A model generated the notes under the pieces. It made no database searches. It saw nothing but the letters and a program-made list of their open reading frames with translations, and was not told where the DNA came from. A program made the position numbers and the translations under genes. 50,616 bases of DNA from Clostridia bacterium (GTDB lineage Bacteria; Bacillota; Clostridia; Christensenellales; Borkfalkiaceae): assembly GCA_900770945.1 (NCBI GenBank), contig CAAGME010000045.1, positions 1 to 50,616 of the forward strand, written 5' to 3'. Position 1 is the stretch's first letter. Each line of letters starts with the position of its first letter. This document shows positions 42,102-50,616 of this stretch, one piece after another.

Positions 42102-45005
42102 ATGAAGGAAATGTTCGGATATTATCGCATAAGAATTTGGACAATCGTATCGGCGGTGTGCGCCGTTTTGCTGATTACGGTGTGGATTTTGTCATCGGGG
42201 GTTTTTTACGACAGCATTTGCATGGCTCTCGGCGATAAAAGGGTTGTCGGCAGAGGCGGAAAATCGTATTATTCGGTCAAAGCGAAAACAAAAAGGGAAG
42301 CTTACGAAAACGGTAACGCCCTTACGGAATCCGTTTGCGAAGAAGGGATTGTTTTATTGAAAAACAAAGACAATTCTTTACCCCTTGAAAAGAACAGCAG
42401 GGTGAGCGTTTTCGGCAAAAACTCCGTGAACTTCGTTTACGGCGGTTCGGGTTCGGGCGGCGGAAACTTTCGTGGCGCGATTACGCTTTACGAGAGTTTG
42501 AAAAACGCGTCGTTTATCGTCAACCCGGTTCTGCAAGAGTTTTATTCCGATAAGAAGCTCTCCGGGGAAGGGCGACCGGCAAACCCGGCGATAGAGGATA
42601 ACAGCAATAAGGTTTTACCCACGGGGGAAACTCCGCAAAAAAGTTATACCGACAAAGTAAAGGAAAGCTATTCCCGATACGCGGACGCAGCTATTTTGGT
42701 GTTTTCGCGCATAGGCGGGGAAGGAAACGACTTGCCGCGCGCGCAGCCGGGCGACAAAAGCAAACATTATTTACAGCTTGACAAGAACGAAGAGGATTTA
42801 GTCAAAGCGGTAACGGAATTCGGGTTTAAAAAGGTTATAGTAATATTGAATGCCGGCACGAGCATGCAAGCGGGCGAGATTGTAAAAAACGACAAAATCG
42901 ACGTGTGCTTATCCGTGGGCGGCACGGGTTTTGCGGGATTGAATGCCTTAGGCTCGATCTTAAACGGAAGCGTTACGCCTTCCGGCAAGACGGTAGACAC
43001 CTGGGCGGCGGATTTCACTAAAAACCCCGTTTATGTAAACTTCGGCGACAACGGCACGCCGAGCGAAAAAAAGGGCGCGCCCGACGGCGCGACGTATACC
43101 GTAAACGGGGCGTCGAGCGGATATTATTTTGTTAATTACGAAGAGGGAATTTATCTCGGTTACAGATATTACGAAACGCGCGGAGCGGACGAGGGCGAGG
43201 ATTGGTATCGCAGTCAAGTGACGTTTCCGTTCGGTTACGGCTTGTCGTATACCGACTTCGAATGGAAAATACGCAACGAAAGCGCGCTCGGCAACATAGA
43301 ACTGACGAGCGAAAACAAAAACAAAAGTATAGAAATAGAAGTAGAAGTGACGAATACGGGAAAATATAAAGGCAAGGACGTTGTCGAGCTTTACTGCGAG
43401 CTACCGTCCGGAAAGATAGAAAAACCGTCCGTCGTGCTTGTCGGGTTTGCGAAAACGCCCATGCTTTATCCGGCGGCGGGCAACGCGGCAAACGCTCTCG
43501 ACGCGGCGAACGGCTCCGATAAGCCTAATTCGGCGGTGGTTAAGCTTTCTTTCGAGCCTTATTACGCGGCGTCTTACGACTATCTCGATTCCGACTCGGA
43601 TTCGTTTTTCGGGTATCAATTGGAAGCGGGAAAATATCTGTTGAAGCTAAAAACAGACGTTCATACCGACAAAGCGGGCGTTTCGACATTAACATGCAAC
43701 GTAAGCAAAACAATTCGTTACGAAAAGGATAACAAGACGGGAAAACCCGTGGAAAATCGCTTTTCCGACGCCGACGACATGTTGGAAACGGTACTGTCGA
43801 GAAAGGATTGGAAGGGTACTATGCCGAAGGCTAAAAACACCCTTGCCTTGACCGACGAACTCAAAGAAAAGCTAACTTCGACCGCGACTAACAATCCGCA
43901 AAAGCAGTTTAAAAAGAGTACTCTTTCCGCTGAAAAAAAGAAGAACGCGATAGAAATGCGCGGCGTGGACTATTCGGACGACGAAAAGTGGGAAGAATTT
44001 TTGGACACTCTCAGCTTTGCGGAGATTAAAGATTTGTTCAACCGCGGGGCGTACAAAACGGCGGGGATTATGCGGATAAATTTGCCGGAAACGTTATCCG
44101 CGGACGGACCCGTGGGATTCGTCAACTTTATAAGCGACGTGAACGTTGCGGGAAACGTGGCTTATCCGAGCGAGTACGTGCTTGGGTGTACGTGGAACGT
44201 CGATTTGGCGCGAGAGATGGGCGAATCGGTAGGCGAGGAAGCGGCTTACGGCAAAGGCGGCTTATACCCCACGCCTTACACCGGCTGGTACGCGCCCGGG
44301 CTTAACTTACACCGCAGCCCCTTCGGCGGAAGAAACTTCGAGTATTTTTCGGAAGACCCGTTCTTGTCGGGGTTCATGGCGGCGGCGGAGATAAGAGGCG
44401 CGCAAAGCAATGGCGTTATTCCGTATATGAAGCACTTCGCGCTAAACGAACAGGAAACGCACCGCGACGACAACGGCGTTGCGACCTGGGCGACAGAGCA
44501 AGCCATACGCGAGCTGTACCTGCGCCCGTTCGAAATAGCTGTAAAAGAAGCCGACGCAAAAGGAATAATGTCGTCGTTCAATCGTATAGGGGCGACATGG
44601 ACGGGCGGCGACTTTAGACTGCTGACCGAAGTTTTGCGCGAGGAATGGGGCTTTGAGGGGAGCGTTATTTGCGACTTTAACGTTTCCTCGTATATGAGCG
44701 CAAAGCAAATGATTTATGGCGGCGGCGACCTTAACCTGACCCTTACGCGTTATTGGTTGCGCCCGGACGAAAACAACGACGGCGACGTTGCAATGTTGCG
44801 CCGCGCCGCAAAAAACGTGTTGTTTTCTGTGGTTAATTCAAACGCGATGAACGGTATCGACGAAAAAACGGTGTTGCGTTTCGCAATGCCCGTCTGGCAG
44901 GAAGTAACGCTCGTTACGGAGTGCGCCGTCATCGTCGGCTTGATGATTTGGGGATTTTTCGAAATACGCGCGTTCAAAAAAAAAGTCGCGCGGCGAAAAA
45001 GATAA
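42102..45005 (+). CDS. GH3 glycosidase with a transmembrane helix at each end (second copy)
   Basis: A 967-residue paralogue of the doubly anchored GH3 in cassette A. An N-terminal helix (about 11-34) and a C-terminal helix (about 925-946, ending WGFFEIRAFKKK) flank an exported reversed-order GH3. The probable acid/base is E207 in SRIGGEGNDL. A fibronectin-III-like domain is at about 376-530. The barrel domain carries DGPVGFVNF, HRSPFGGRNFEYFS, KHFALNEQETHR and nucleophile D858 in VICDFN. Motifs are complete, so it should be active. It is the first gene of cassette B, with RBS AAAGGAG, and the next gene follows after 26 bases. Substrate unknown. Confidence 0.91.
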   Translation: MKEMFGYYRIRIWTIVSAVCAVLLITVWILSSGVFYDSICMALGDKRVVGRGGKSYYSVKAKTKREAYENGNALTESVCEEGIVLLKNKDNSLPLEKNSRVSVFGKNSVNFVYGGSGSGGGNFRGAITLYESLKNASFIVNPVLQEFYSDKKLSGEGRPANPAIEDNSNKVLPTGETPQKSYTDKVKESYSRYADAAILVFSRIGGEGNDLPRAQPGDKSKHYLQLDKNEEDLVKAVTEFGFKKVIVILNAGTSMQAGEIVKNDKIDVCLSVGGTGFAGLNALGSILNGSVTPSGKTVDTWAADFTKNPVYVNFGDNGTPSEKKGAPDGATYTVNGASSGYYFVNYEEGIYLGYRYYETRGADEGEDWYRSQVTFPFGYGLSYTDFEWKIRNESALGNIELTSENKNKSIEIEVEVTNTGKYKGKDVVELYCELPSGKIEKPSVVLVGFAKTPMLYPAAGNAANALDAANGSDKPNSAVVKLSFEPYYAASYDYLDSDSDSFFGYQLEAGKYLLKLKTDVHTDKAGVSTLTCNVSKTIRYEKDNKTGKPVENRFSDADDMLETVLSRKDWKGTMPKAKNTLALTDELKEKLTSTATNNPQKQFKKSTLSAEKKKNAIEMRGVDYSDDEKWEEFLDTLSFAEIKDLFNRGAYKTAGIMRINLPETLSADGPVGFVNFISDVNVAGNVAYPSEYVLGCTWNVDLAREMGESVGEEAAYGKGGLYPTPYTGWYAPGLNLHRSPFGGRNFEYFSEDPFLSGFMAAAEIRGAQSNGVIPYMKHFALNEQETHRDDNGVATWATEQAIRELYLRPFEIAVKEADAKGIMSSFNRIGATWTGGDFRLLTEVLREEWGFEGSVICDFNVSSYMSAKQMIYGGGDLNLTLTRYWLRPDENNDGDVAMLRRAAKNVLFSVVNSNAMNGIDEKTVLRFAMPVWQEVTLVTECAVIVGLMIWGFFEIRAFKKKVARRKR

Positions 45006-45031
45006 ATAAAAGTATTTAACGGAGGTAATGT

Positions 45032-48000
45032 ATGAAAAACACAGCAACAAGAAAGACTGCGAAGATTATGGCTTCGTTCGTTCTTGTCGTCGCGCTTTTT
45101 GCCGGGACGTTCGGTTCTTTTACCCGCGCAAAAGCCGCTCAGGTTCTTAACCCGGACCCTTCGAGACCGCGGTTTTACTCTAAGTATTCCACTATCGAAG
45201 AAGCGCGCAAAGCCGGCAACGCGCTTAACGAGCGCATAGCGGCGGAAGGCATTACGTTGTTCAAGAACGAAAACACTTCGGACGGAACAAAAGTTTTGCC
45301 TCTGGCAAACGGCAGCAAAGTTTCACTGTTCGGCTCATGTAGCACCAATCTGCGCAAGAGCGGCGGAGGTTCGGGCGGCGGCACGTCCAACCCCGGCGAG
45401 AACAAGAGTATCAAGGATATCTTCAATCAGGCAGGGTTTGTCGTGAACGAAAAGCTCCACGCTTTATACGTGTCGAAAAACAGTCGCCGAGAAATACCCG
45501 TGAGCAACTATACTCAGGAGATAACGGATTCCTACAAAGATTATTCCGACGCGGCGATTATCTTTCTTTCCCGTGCGGACGGCGCGGAAAACGTAGACGC
45601 GTTTCTCGGGAACGGCACAAGCAGACATTCTCAGCAAACGGACGACAACGAAAGAGCTTTGTTAGCGCATGTAAAAAGCATTAAGGACGCAGACGGTCAG
45701 CCGCTTTTCAAGAGGATTATCCTCTGCATAAACACGGCGGACCCGTTCGAAGTCGGAATATATCAGGACGACCCGCGCGTTCAAGGCGTTATCTGGATGG
45801 GCATGTTAGGCAGTACGGGCTTAGCGGCTTTGCCGAGAATCTTGAACGGCGAAGTCAGCCCTTCCGCTCATACCGTGGACGCATGGGCGGCGAACATAAG
45901 AAAAGACCCCGCCTGGTTTAACTTCGGTACAAACGGACACGTCGGCGCGACAACGAACATAACGGGCAAAGACCCGTCGGGCAAATCCCTCGAAGGGGCA
46001 ATCGCCGAGGACGGAAAGGTCGGTCGCCGGATATTCAAAGCTCTCACCTACAAAGAGGGCATATATATGGGATACAGGTGGTACGAAACGGCGGCGACGG
46101 TAGACGGATATTTTTCCAACGTCGTGGACGAAAAGAATTACGCCGACCCGTTGCACCCCGACGACGCTTACTATAATAGGTTTAACGGTATTTTGTATCC
46201 CTTCGGGTACGGTCTTTCGTACACCACGTTCGAATGGACGGTAGGAAAGGCTTCGCTTGAAGCGGACGAGCTAACCGATAAGGACGCCGGTACGGACATA
46301 ACCATTCCCGTAACGGTCAAAAACACCGGCTCCGTTGCGGGTAAGGACGTTGTTCAGCTCTACGTCCGCGCGCCGTACGGACCGAATGCGAATATCGAAA
46401 AATCCGACGTAACCTACATAGACAGCGAAAAAACGAAACTTTTGAAACCGGGCGAAGAGCAGACGATAAACATAAAGTTTAACGTTCGCGACCTTGCTTG
46501 TTTTGACTGGAACGATATTAACAAAAACGGTTTCCGCGGGTACGAACTCGAAACGGGCGATTATCAATTGCTTTTCCGCACCGATTCGCACACAGACAAA
46601 AACGAGGGCTACAAGCTTACCTACGCCGTTACAAAGAGCATCTGCTATAACAGCGAGGAAAAGGACAGCCCGCTCAACTACAACCAAGGCTTCGGCGAGA
46701 ACGCAAAAGCGGTATTCTCTCAGAACGACGAATACAACTCTTCGGCGACCGGATTTATCGATGATAAAGGAAACAAAACGACCAAAGAGGACGCCGACTA
46801 CGTTACCCGCACGAATTGGAAGTTGCCTACTCCCTCCACGCCCGATCAGCTTGCTTGGAGCGACAAAGCCTTAGACGTGATGTTTAACCACACCTACACT
46901 TCTGCGGAGGGGACGAACGGCGACAAGCCTACGGACCCGTGGTATAAAACGGCGAGCGATATTCCCGGCTACGGCAAAACGCGCGACAAACTGACCGAAG
47001 GGGATTGGAAACAGGCGAGCGAAAGCGACGTTGCGGCGCGAGTAAACGGCAAAACCAAGATTCAGCTCAAAGATATGGTAGGCGTGCCGTTCAACGACTT
47101 GAAGTGGACAAACTTCCTCAATCAGCTCACCTTTAACGAAATGGTTTTCGTCACCCAAAACAACAGATACAAATCTCCTCGGCTCGACGCCGTGGGCAAG
47201 CCGGAAACTCCCGAAACGGACGGACCGGGACAAGTCGTGCATGGCGCAAAATCGACGTTCTGGTGTTGTGAAACGACGATTGCCGCTACCTACAACAAGC
47301 AACTTGCGTACGAAATGGGTTATCAGACGGGACAGGAATGTTTAGTCCTCAAACTTTACGGCTGGTACGCGCCCGGAATGAACATTCACCGCCTTGCTTT
47401 TAACGGAAGAAACTTCGAATATTATTCTTCCGACGGTCGCCAGGGCGGCTGGATGGCGGCGTCCGTAATTCGCGGCGTTGTCGAAAACGGTATACATGTA
47501 CACGGAAAACACCTTGTGTGCAACGATATGGAAACAGACCGTAACAGCGGCGGCGGCGTTTCGATTTTCTTAACGGAACAAGCCCTGCGTGAAATTTACC
47601 TTAAACCCTTTGAGCTTGCCGCAAAATACGGCAACATGAACGGATTCATGACCGCTCACGGCAAAGTGGGTATCGTTCGCATAGAAAGCCATTATTACCT
47701 TTCGAGATACTTCTTCTACAACGAATGCGGTTATGAAGGAAGCTCGGTGACCGACGCAATCTCGGGCGGTAAATTCACTACGATGGTAAACGGAAGCGCG
47801 CAACAGGTTACGAGCGACAGACTCGAAAGGTGTTTCCTTCTTCCTCTTGCCTGGAACGAAACGCCCGCGGACAACGACGAGGCTTTGAACGGCAGAAAGG
47901 TCGAAGGAAAATACGACGCGGTGAACAACAAAATTATGGTTCCCGAAATTTTCGTCAGTCAGACAGATTGGTATTATTCCGGCAACAGCAACGCGCAAGA

Positions 48001-48946
48001 AGGCGCTAACGGCTACAAGACGACCGTCACGAACAGCGGAAAATGGGACAAGGAAAGCCCCACGCAGTGGTGGTCGGTAAGAATGAACGCGCATTACGCT
48101 CTGTTCCAGTATGCAAACAGCGCGGCGATGGGCTCGGGCAACGGCGATCAGATAGGCGTTTACATTACGCTCAATTATAACGACGGCGTCAGCGAAGCCG
48201 CTTTTAAGCCGTGCAAAATAGGCGAATTGATTTCTGAGCCAAAAGGACCTGCCGTCAATGCGGCGCAAGAGAGGTTCGCCGGCTGGTTCCTCGACGAAGA
48301 ATGCACCAAACCCGCAAAATTCCCGATGATCGTTACAAACCCGATGAATTTGTACGCGCAGATAGTGCCGTTGACCGCTTACGAGCAGAAATACGATTTG
48401 AATTACGTGGGCGCGCCCGTCGCGGTTTCGCAGTACTACGAGGCAAATTCCGTAGTCAATCTGCCCGCGTTTAACCCGGTTCGCGACGGCTATATGTTCG
48501 ACGGGTGGTACCTTGAAGCGACGTGCGTAAACAAGGCGGAAGAAGTAGGCTCTCTCGTAATAGAATCGGACAGAACGTTCTATGCAAAATGGATTGCCGT
48601 AAAACGTTACACGGTGTCGTTCTCGTTTAATTACGACGACGCGCCTATGGCAAAGACGATAGTCGTGAATAAAGGAGAAACGGTCGAGCCGCCCGTGTTT
48701 ACTCCTCAACGCAAGGGCTATGTGTTTGCCGGCTGGTATACGGACGAGGGGTGCGAATACCGCGCGGACTTTGCGCAAGGCGTGGATTACGATATGGAAT
48801 TGTTCGCCAAGTGGGAGCAAACGGAAATCAAAAAAACCGACGGTTGCGCGGGTAACTTCGCAACGGATTCAATCGTGTGTCTGATTGCTTTAACCGGCGC
48901 GGCTGCGGCGATACTCATAAGAAGAAAAAATAAATTTTCAAAATAA
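45032..48946 (+). CDS. Secreted GH3-family protein with altered catalytic motifs and InlB-type repeats
   Basis: A 1304-residue exported protein with a signal peptide 1-35/36 (AKA-AQ). It shares the reversed GH3 layout: alpha/beta domain about 50-330, fibronectin-III-like domain about 390-540, barrel about 690-1000. Several motifs differ from its three paralogues: SRADGAENVDA replaces SRxGGEGxDL (E186 is displaced), HRLAFNGRNFEYYS replaces HRSPFGGRNFEY, KHLVCNDMETDR replaces KHFAxNEQETHR, and the nucleophile region reads SVTDAI (D908). Three InlB-type repeats (about 1053-1258, marked by GWFLDEEC, GWYLEATC and GWYTDEGC) follow, then a Gly-Cys/hydrophobic/RRKNK tail. It may have a changed specificity or be a binding protein. 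RBS GGAGG. Confidence 0.88.
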   Translation: MKNTATRKTAKIMASFVLVVALFAGTFGSFTRAKAAQVLNPDPSRPRFYSKYSTIEEARKAGNALNERIAAEGITLFKNENTSDGTKVLPLANGSKVSLFGSCSTNLRKSGGGSGGGTSNPGENKSIKDIFNQAGFVVNEKLHALYVSKNSRREIPVSNYTQEITDSYKDYSDAAIIFLSRADGAENVDAFLGNGTSRHSQQTDDNERALLAHVKSIKDADGQPLFKRIILCINTADPFEVGIYQDDPRVQGVIWMGMLGSTGLAALPRILNGEVSPSAHTVDAWAANIRKDPAWFNFGTNGHVGATTNITGKDPSGKSLEGAIAEDGKVGRRIFKALTYKEGIYMGYRWYETAATVDGYFSNVVDEKNYADPLHPDDAYYNRFNGILYPFGYGLSYTTFEWTVGKASLEADELTDKDAGTDITIPVTVKNTGSVAGKDVVQLYVRAPYGPNANIEKSDVTYIDSEKTKLLKPGEEQTINIKFNVRDLACFDWNDINKNGFRGYELETGDYQLLFRTDSHTDKNEGYKLTYAVTKSICYNSEEKDSPLNYNQGFGENAKAVFSQNDEYNSSATGFIDDKGNKTTKEDADYVTRTNWKLPTPSTPDQLAWSDKALDVMFNHTYTSAEGTNGDKPTDPWYKTASDIPGYGKTRDKLTEGDWKQASESDVAARVNGKTKIQLKDMVGVPFNDLKWTNFLNQLTFNEMVFVTQNNRYKSPRLDAVGKPETPETDGPGQVVHGAKSTFWCCETTIAATYNKQLAYEMGYQTGQECLVLKLYGWYAPGMNIHRLAFNGRNFEYYSSDGRQGGWMAASVIRGVVENGIHVHGKHLVCNDMETDRNSGGGVSIFLTEQALREIYLKPFELAAKYGNMNGFMTAHGKVGIVRIESHYYLSRYFFYNECGYEGSSVTDAISGGKFTTMVNGSAQQVTSDRLERCFLLPLAWNETPADNDEALNGRKVEGKYDAVNNKIMVPEIFVSQTDWYYSGNSNAQEGANGYKTTVTNSGKWDKESPTQWWSVRMNAHYALFQYANSAAMGSGNGDQIGVYITLNYNDGVSEAAFKPCKIGELISEPKGPAVNAAQERFAGWFLDEECTKPAKFPMIVTNPMNLYAQIVPLTAYEQKYDLNYVGAPVAVSQYYEANSVVNLPAFNPVRDGYMFDGWYLEATCVNKAEEVGSLVIESDRTFYAKWIAVKRYTVSFSFNYDDAPMAKTIVVNKGETVEPPVFTPQRKGYVFAGWYTDEGCEYRADFAQGVDYDMELFAKWEQTEIKKTDGCAGNFATDSIVCLIALTGAAAAILIRRKNKFSK

Positions 48947-48960
48947 ACGGAGGTATTATC

Positions 48961-49611
48961 ATGAAAAAATCAATTAAGCTCTTAGTTATGTGCGCTCTTT
49001 CGCTTGTTCTTGTTTTCTCGTTTGTCGCTTGCGATAAGGAAAATGATTCCCCGAAAGCCCAGTCTTACACCTTCGAAGCCGAGTACGCGATACTTCCGAC
49101 GGTCGGTGCGGGCTGGTCGGGCGGAATGAGCGAAGTAGGTCCCGACTTAGACAAAACGATGAACGCTTCAAACGGGTATTTTGTAGTGGGATTGTACGCC
49201 AAGGGCGCAACGCTCACTTTCGAGATAGAAGCGGACAAAGCGGTAAGCGACGCAAAAATCATAGCTCGCTTTACGGCGGAAGACCCTACGGGAATACTTG
49301 ACGGCGGCGGCGAAAACCCTAAATCTTTCACAATCACTAAGGATACTTTCAAAATCAAAGTAAACGGCGAAGCGATTGCTTACAAGGACATTACTTTCAA
49401 CAACATTAAAAAGACAAACAAATTTCAGGATTACACCATAGGCAGCAACATTTCTTTAAAACAGGGTAAAAACATAATCGAGATGGTTGTGGACAACGAC
49501 AAAAGTTTGGGCGGCACGACTCTTGCCACGGCTCCCCTCGTGGACTGCTTAAAGATAACCACGACAGCTACGCTCAAATGGACTCCGTTGACGTCAAACC
49601 TTCCGGAATAA
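48961..49611 (+). CDS. Lipoprotein with CBM-like domain (second copy)
   Basis: A 216-residue lipoprotein. The signal peptide ends in FSFVAC (Cys about 24). The mature part is a single CBM6/35-like domain that opens with YTFEAEYAIL and GAGWSGG and ends with LVDCLKITTTATL, clearly paralogous to the 300-residue lipoprotein of cassette A but without its long Ser/Gly linker. It starts 14 bases after the secreted GH3 gene with RBS GGAGG and probably helps hold glycans near the cell surface. The CBM assignment is by pattern. Confidence 0.8.
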   Translation: MKKSIKLLVMCALSLVLVFSFVACDKENDSPKAQSYTFEAEYAILPTVGAGWSGGMSEVGPDLDKTMNASNGYFVVGLYAKGATLTFEIEADKAVSDAKIIARFTAEDPTGILDGGGENPKSFTITKDTFKIKVNGEAIAYKDITFNNIKKTNKFQDYTIGSNISLKQGKNIIEMVVDNDKSLGGTTLATAPLVDCLKITTTATLKWTPLTSNLPE

Positions 49612-49642
49612 GCCGATAAGGCGAGTTATAAGGAGTAAAATC

Positions 49643-50616
49643 ATGAGAAAAATCATTTTAGTGTTTTTATCGACGGCGATGTGCCTTTTCGCGCTTCTTG
49701 CGGCTTCCTGCAGCGTAAAGGAAACTGAGATTGTCAATAAAGACGCGGCTACGCCGATTTTTATCAGGCACCCGGAAAGCGTAACGGTCCGTAAGGGCGC
49801 GGAAACGCTCGGGCTTGAAGTAAGCGCGTACGCCGATGATAACGGAACGTTGACTTATCAGTGGTATTCTAACGATAAGGACGACAATTCCGGCGGAACA
49901 GCCGTAAGCGGGGCTACAAAAAGTTACCTTACGGTAAGCACTCAGAAAACGGGTATGACTTACTACTATTGCGTTGTCACAAACACTAACGTTTTCGTCA
50001 ACGGAACGCAGAAAAAATCGGCGGTCAGCATGGCGGCGGCGGTAAAGGTTTATTTTGAAACGGAAAGCCCCCGCATAGAGCGTCAACCTGAAAGCGTAGA
50101 TTACATTTTGGGCGCGCAAACCTCGGCTTTGCCGTTAAGCGTGACGGCGACGGTGGGCGAGGGCGAACTGTCCTATATGTGGTACGTATCCGAAAGCGGA
50201 ACGTACGAGGACGCGACAGCTATCGAGGGGGCGTCGATGACAGAGTACGTTCCCGACATTCAAAAACGCAGTTTGAAGTACTATTTTTGCGAAGTTACCA
50301 ACGTAGACAAAACGGAGGGCGAAGACAATTCGATAACCGTTCGCAGCAGAATGGCGCGTATCTCCGTCGAATACGACTATGAAGGTTTTAAATTCGAAAA
50401 AATAGACGATACGAGCTGCAAGCTTGTGCAATACACCGGCTCGTCGATTAACCCTGTCATTCCGGACACCGATTCGGACGGGCGCGCGGTAACGGAGATA
50501 GGGCGCGGCGTGTTTGCAAACAAGTCGAATATCGTCAGCGTGGTAATACCCGACACGGTCGAAGTCCTCGGCATAAGAAACGATTCGAGCGCGGATACGG
50601 ACGGCGTATTCTTCAA
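49643..50616 (+). CDS. Lipoprotein with two Ig-like domains and a leucine-rich repeat start, cut by the window end
   Basis: The first 324 residues are in the window and the frame is still open at its end. The signal peptide ends in LLAASC (Cys about 23). Two Ig-like repeats follow (about 36-130 and 135-240), each with the pattern QPES...LG......LTYQWY/LSYMWY...YYYC/YYFCEVTN. From about 250, the sequence turns into a BspA-type leucine-rich repeat: ITEIGRGVFANKSNIVSVVIPDTVEVLG in pattern, although the start reads AVTEIGRGVF. Such proteins mediate surface binding. It is the last visible member of cassette B, 31 bases after the lipoprotein gene, with RBS AAGGAG. Confidence 0.82.
   Translation, partial: MRKIILVFLSTAMCLFALLAASCSVKETEIVNKDAATPIFIRHPESVTVRKGAETLGLEVSAYADDNGTLTYQWYSNDKDDNSGGTAVSGATKSYLTVSTQKTGMTYYYCVVTNTNVFVNGTQKKSAVSMAAAVKVYFETESPRIERQPESVDYILGAQTSALPLSVTATVGEGELSYMWYVSESGTYEDATAIEGASMTEYVPDIQKRSLKYYFCEVTNVDKTEGEDNSITVRSRMARISVEYDYEGFKFEKIDDTSCKLVQYTGSSINPVIPDTDSDGRAVTEIGRGVFANKSNIVSVVIPDTVEVLGIRNDSSADTDGVFF

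Noticed and set aside
47570..48820. Long open frame (416 codons) antisense to the GH3 gene at 45032-48946
   Set aside because: It lies wholly opposite a gene with clear GH3 and InlB-type motifs, its translation is Arg/Val/Phe-rich with no recognisable domain, and it has no ribosome site or promoter. Such frames are common here because of codon bias.

Overview
The window looks like a chromosomal segment of an uncultured anaerobic Firmicute, most likely a gut Clostridia lineage. This is inferred from AGGAGG-type ribosome binding sites, several near-consensus TTGACA-17-TATAAT promoters, LytTR/GHKL and XRE regulators, Gram-positive-style lipoproteins, an F-type ATP synthase operon with a sodium-type c subunit, and four GH3 glycosidases with reversed domain order. 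I see no rRNA, tRNA, insertion sequence, phage gene or CRISPR array.

Layout. 1-297 is non-coding and repeat-like. 298-7434 encodes a giant secreted lipoprotein (InlB-type repeats, then a GLUG-like beta-helix). It converges on a two-component system (7580-9302, minus strand) whose kinase has almost no extracellular loop. Divergent from that pair is a three-gene membrane-lipid operon (9507-12942): a diacylglycerol-kinase-like enzyme, a PlsC acyltransferase, and a fusion of glycosyltransferase 2, GtrA and a degenerate acyltransferase. A palindromic non-coding element follows. Next comes a 2048-residue membrane-anchored repeat protein of unknown family (13463-19609), then rpsF-ssb-rpsR with a probable S6:S18 leader RNA.

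The second half is built around polysaccharide breakdown. A LytTR/GHKL pair (21287-23302) precedes cassette A: a secreted anchored GH3, a lipoprotein with a CBM-like domain, and a GH3 with a membrane segment at each end. Cassette B (42102-49611) holds the same three protein types in a different order, followed by an Ig/leucine-rich-repeat lipoprotein cut by the window end. Between the cassettes lie oleate hydratase with a TetR-type regulator (31435-34004), a small XRE repressor divergent from a 68-residue membrane protein, and a complete atpIBEFHAGDC operon (34884-41723).

How the genes fit together (inference). The GH3 enzymes and CBM-like lipoproteins probably hydrolyse short beta-glycans at the cell surface. 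The ATP synthase c subunit carries two glutamates at the ion site, which points to sodium coupling, and epsilon lacks its regulatory C-terminal domain. The lipid operon and its divergent two-component system look like a membrane-stress or glycolipid-remodelling unit. Oleate hydratase would detoxify host or dietary unsaturated fatty acids. The least explained items are the 2048-residue repeat protein, the GT2-GtrA-acyltransferase fusion, and the Gly-Cys C-terminal tails shared by both secreted GH3 enzymes.
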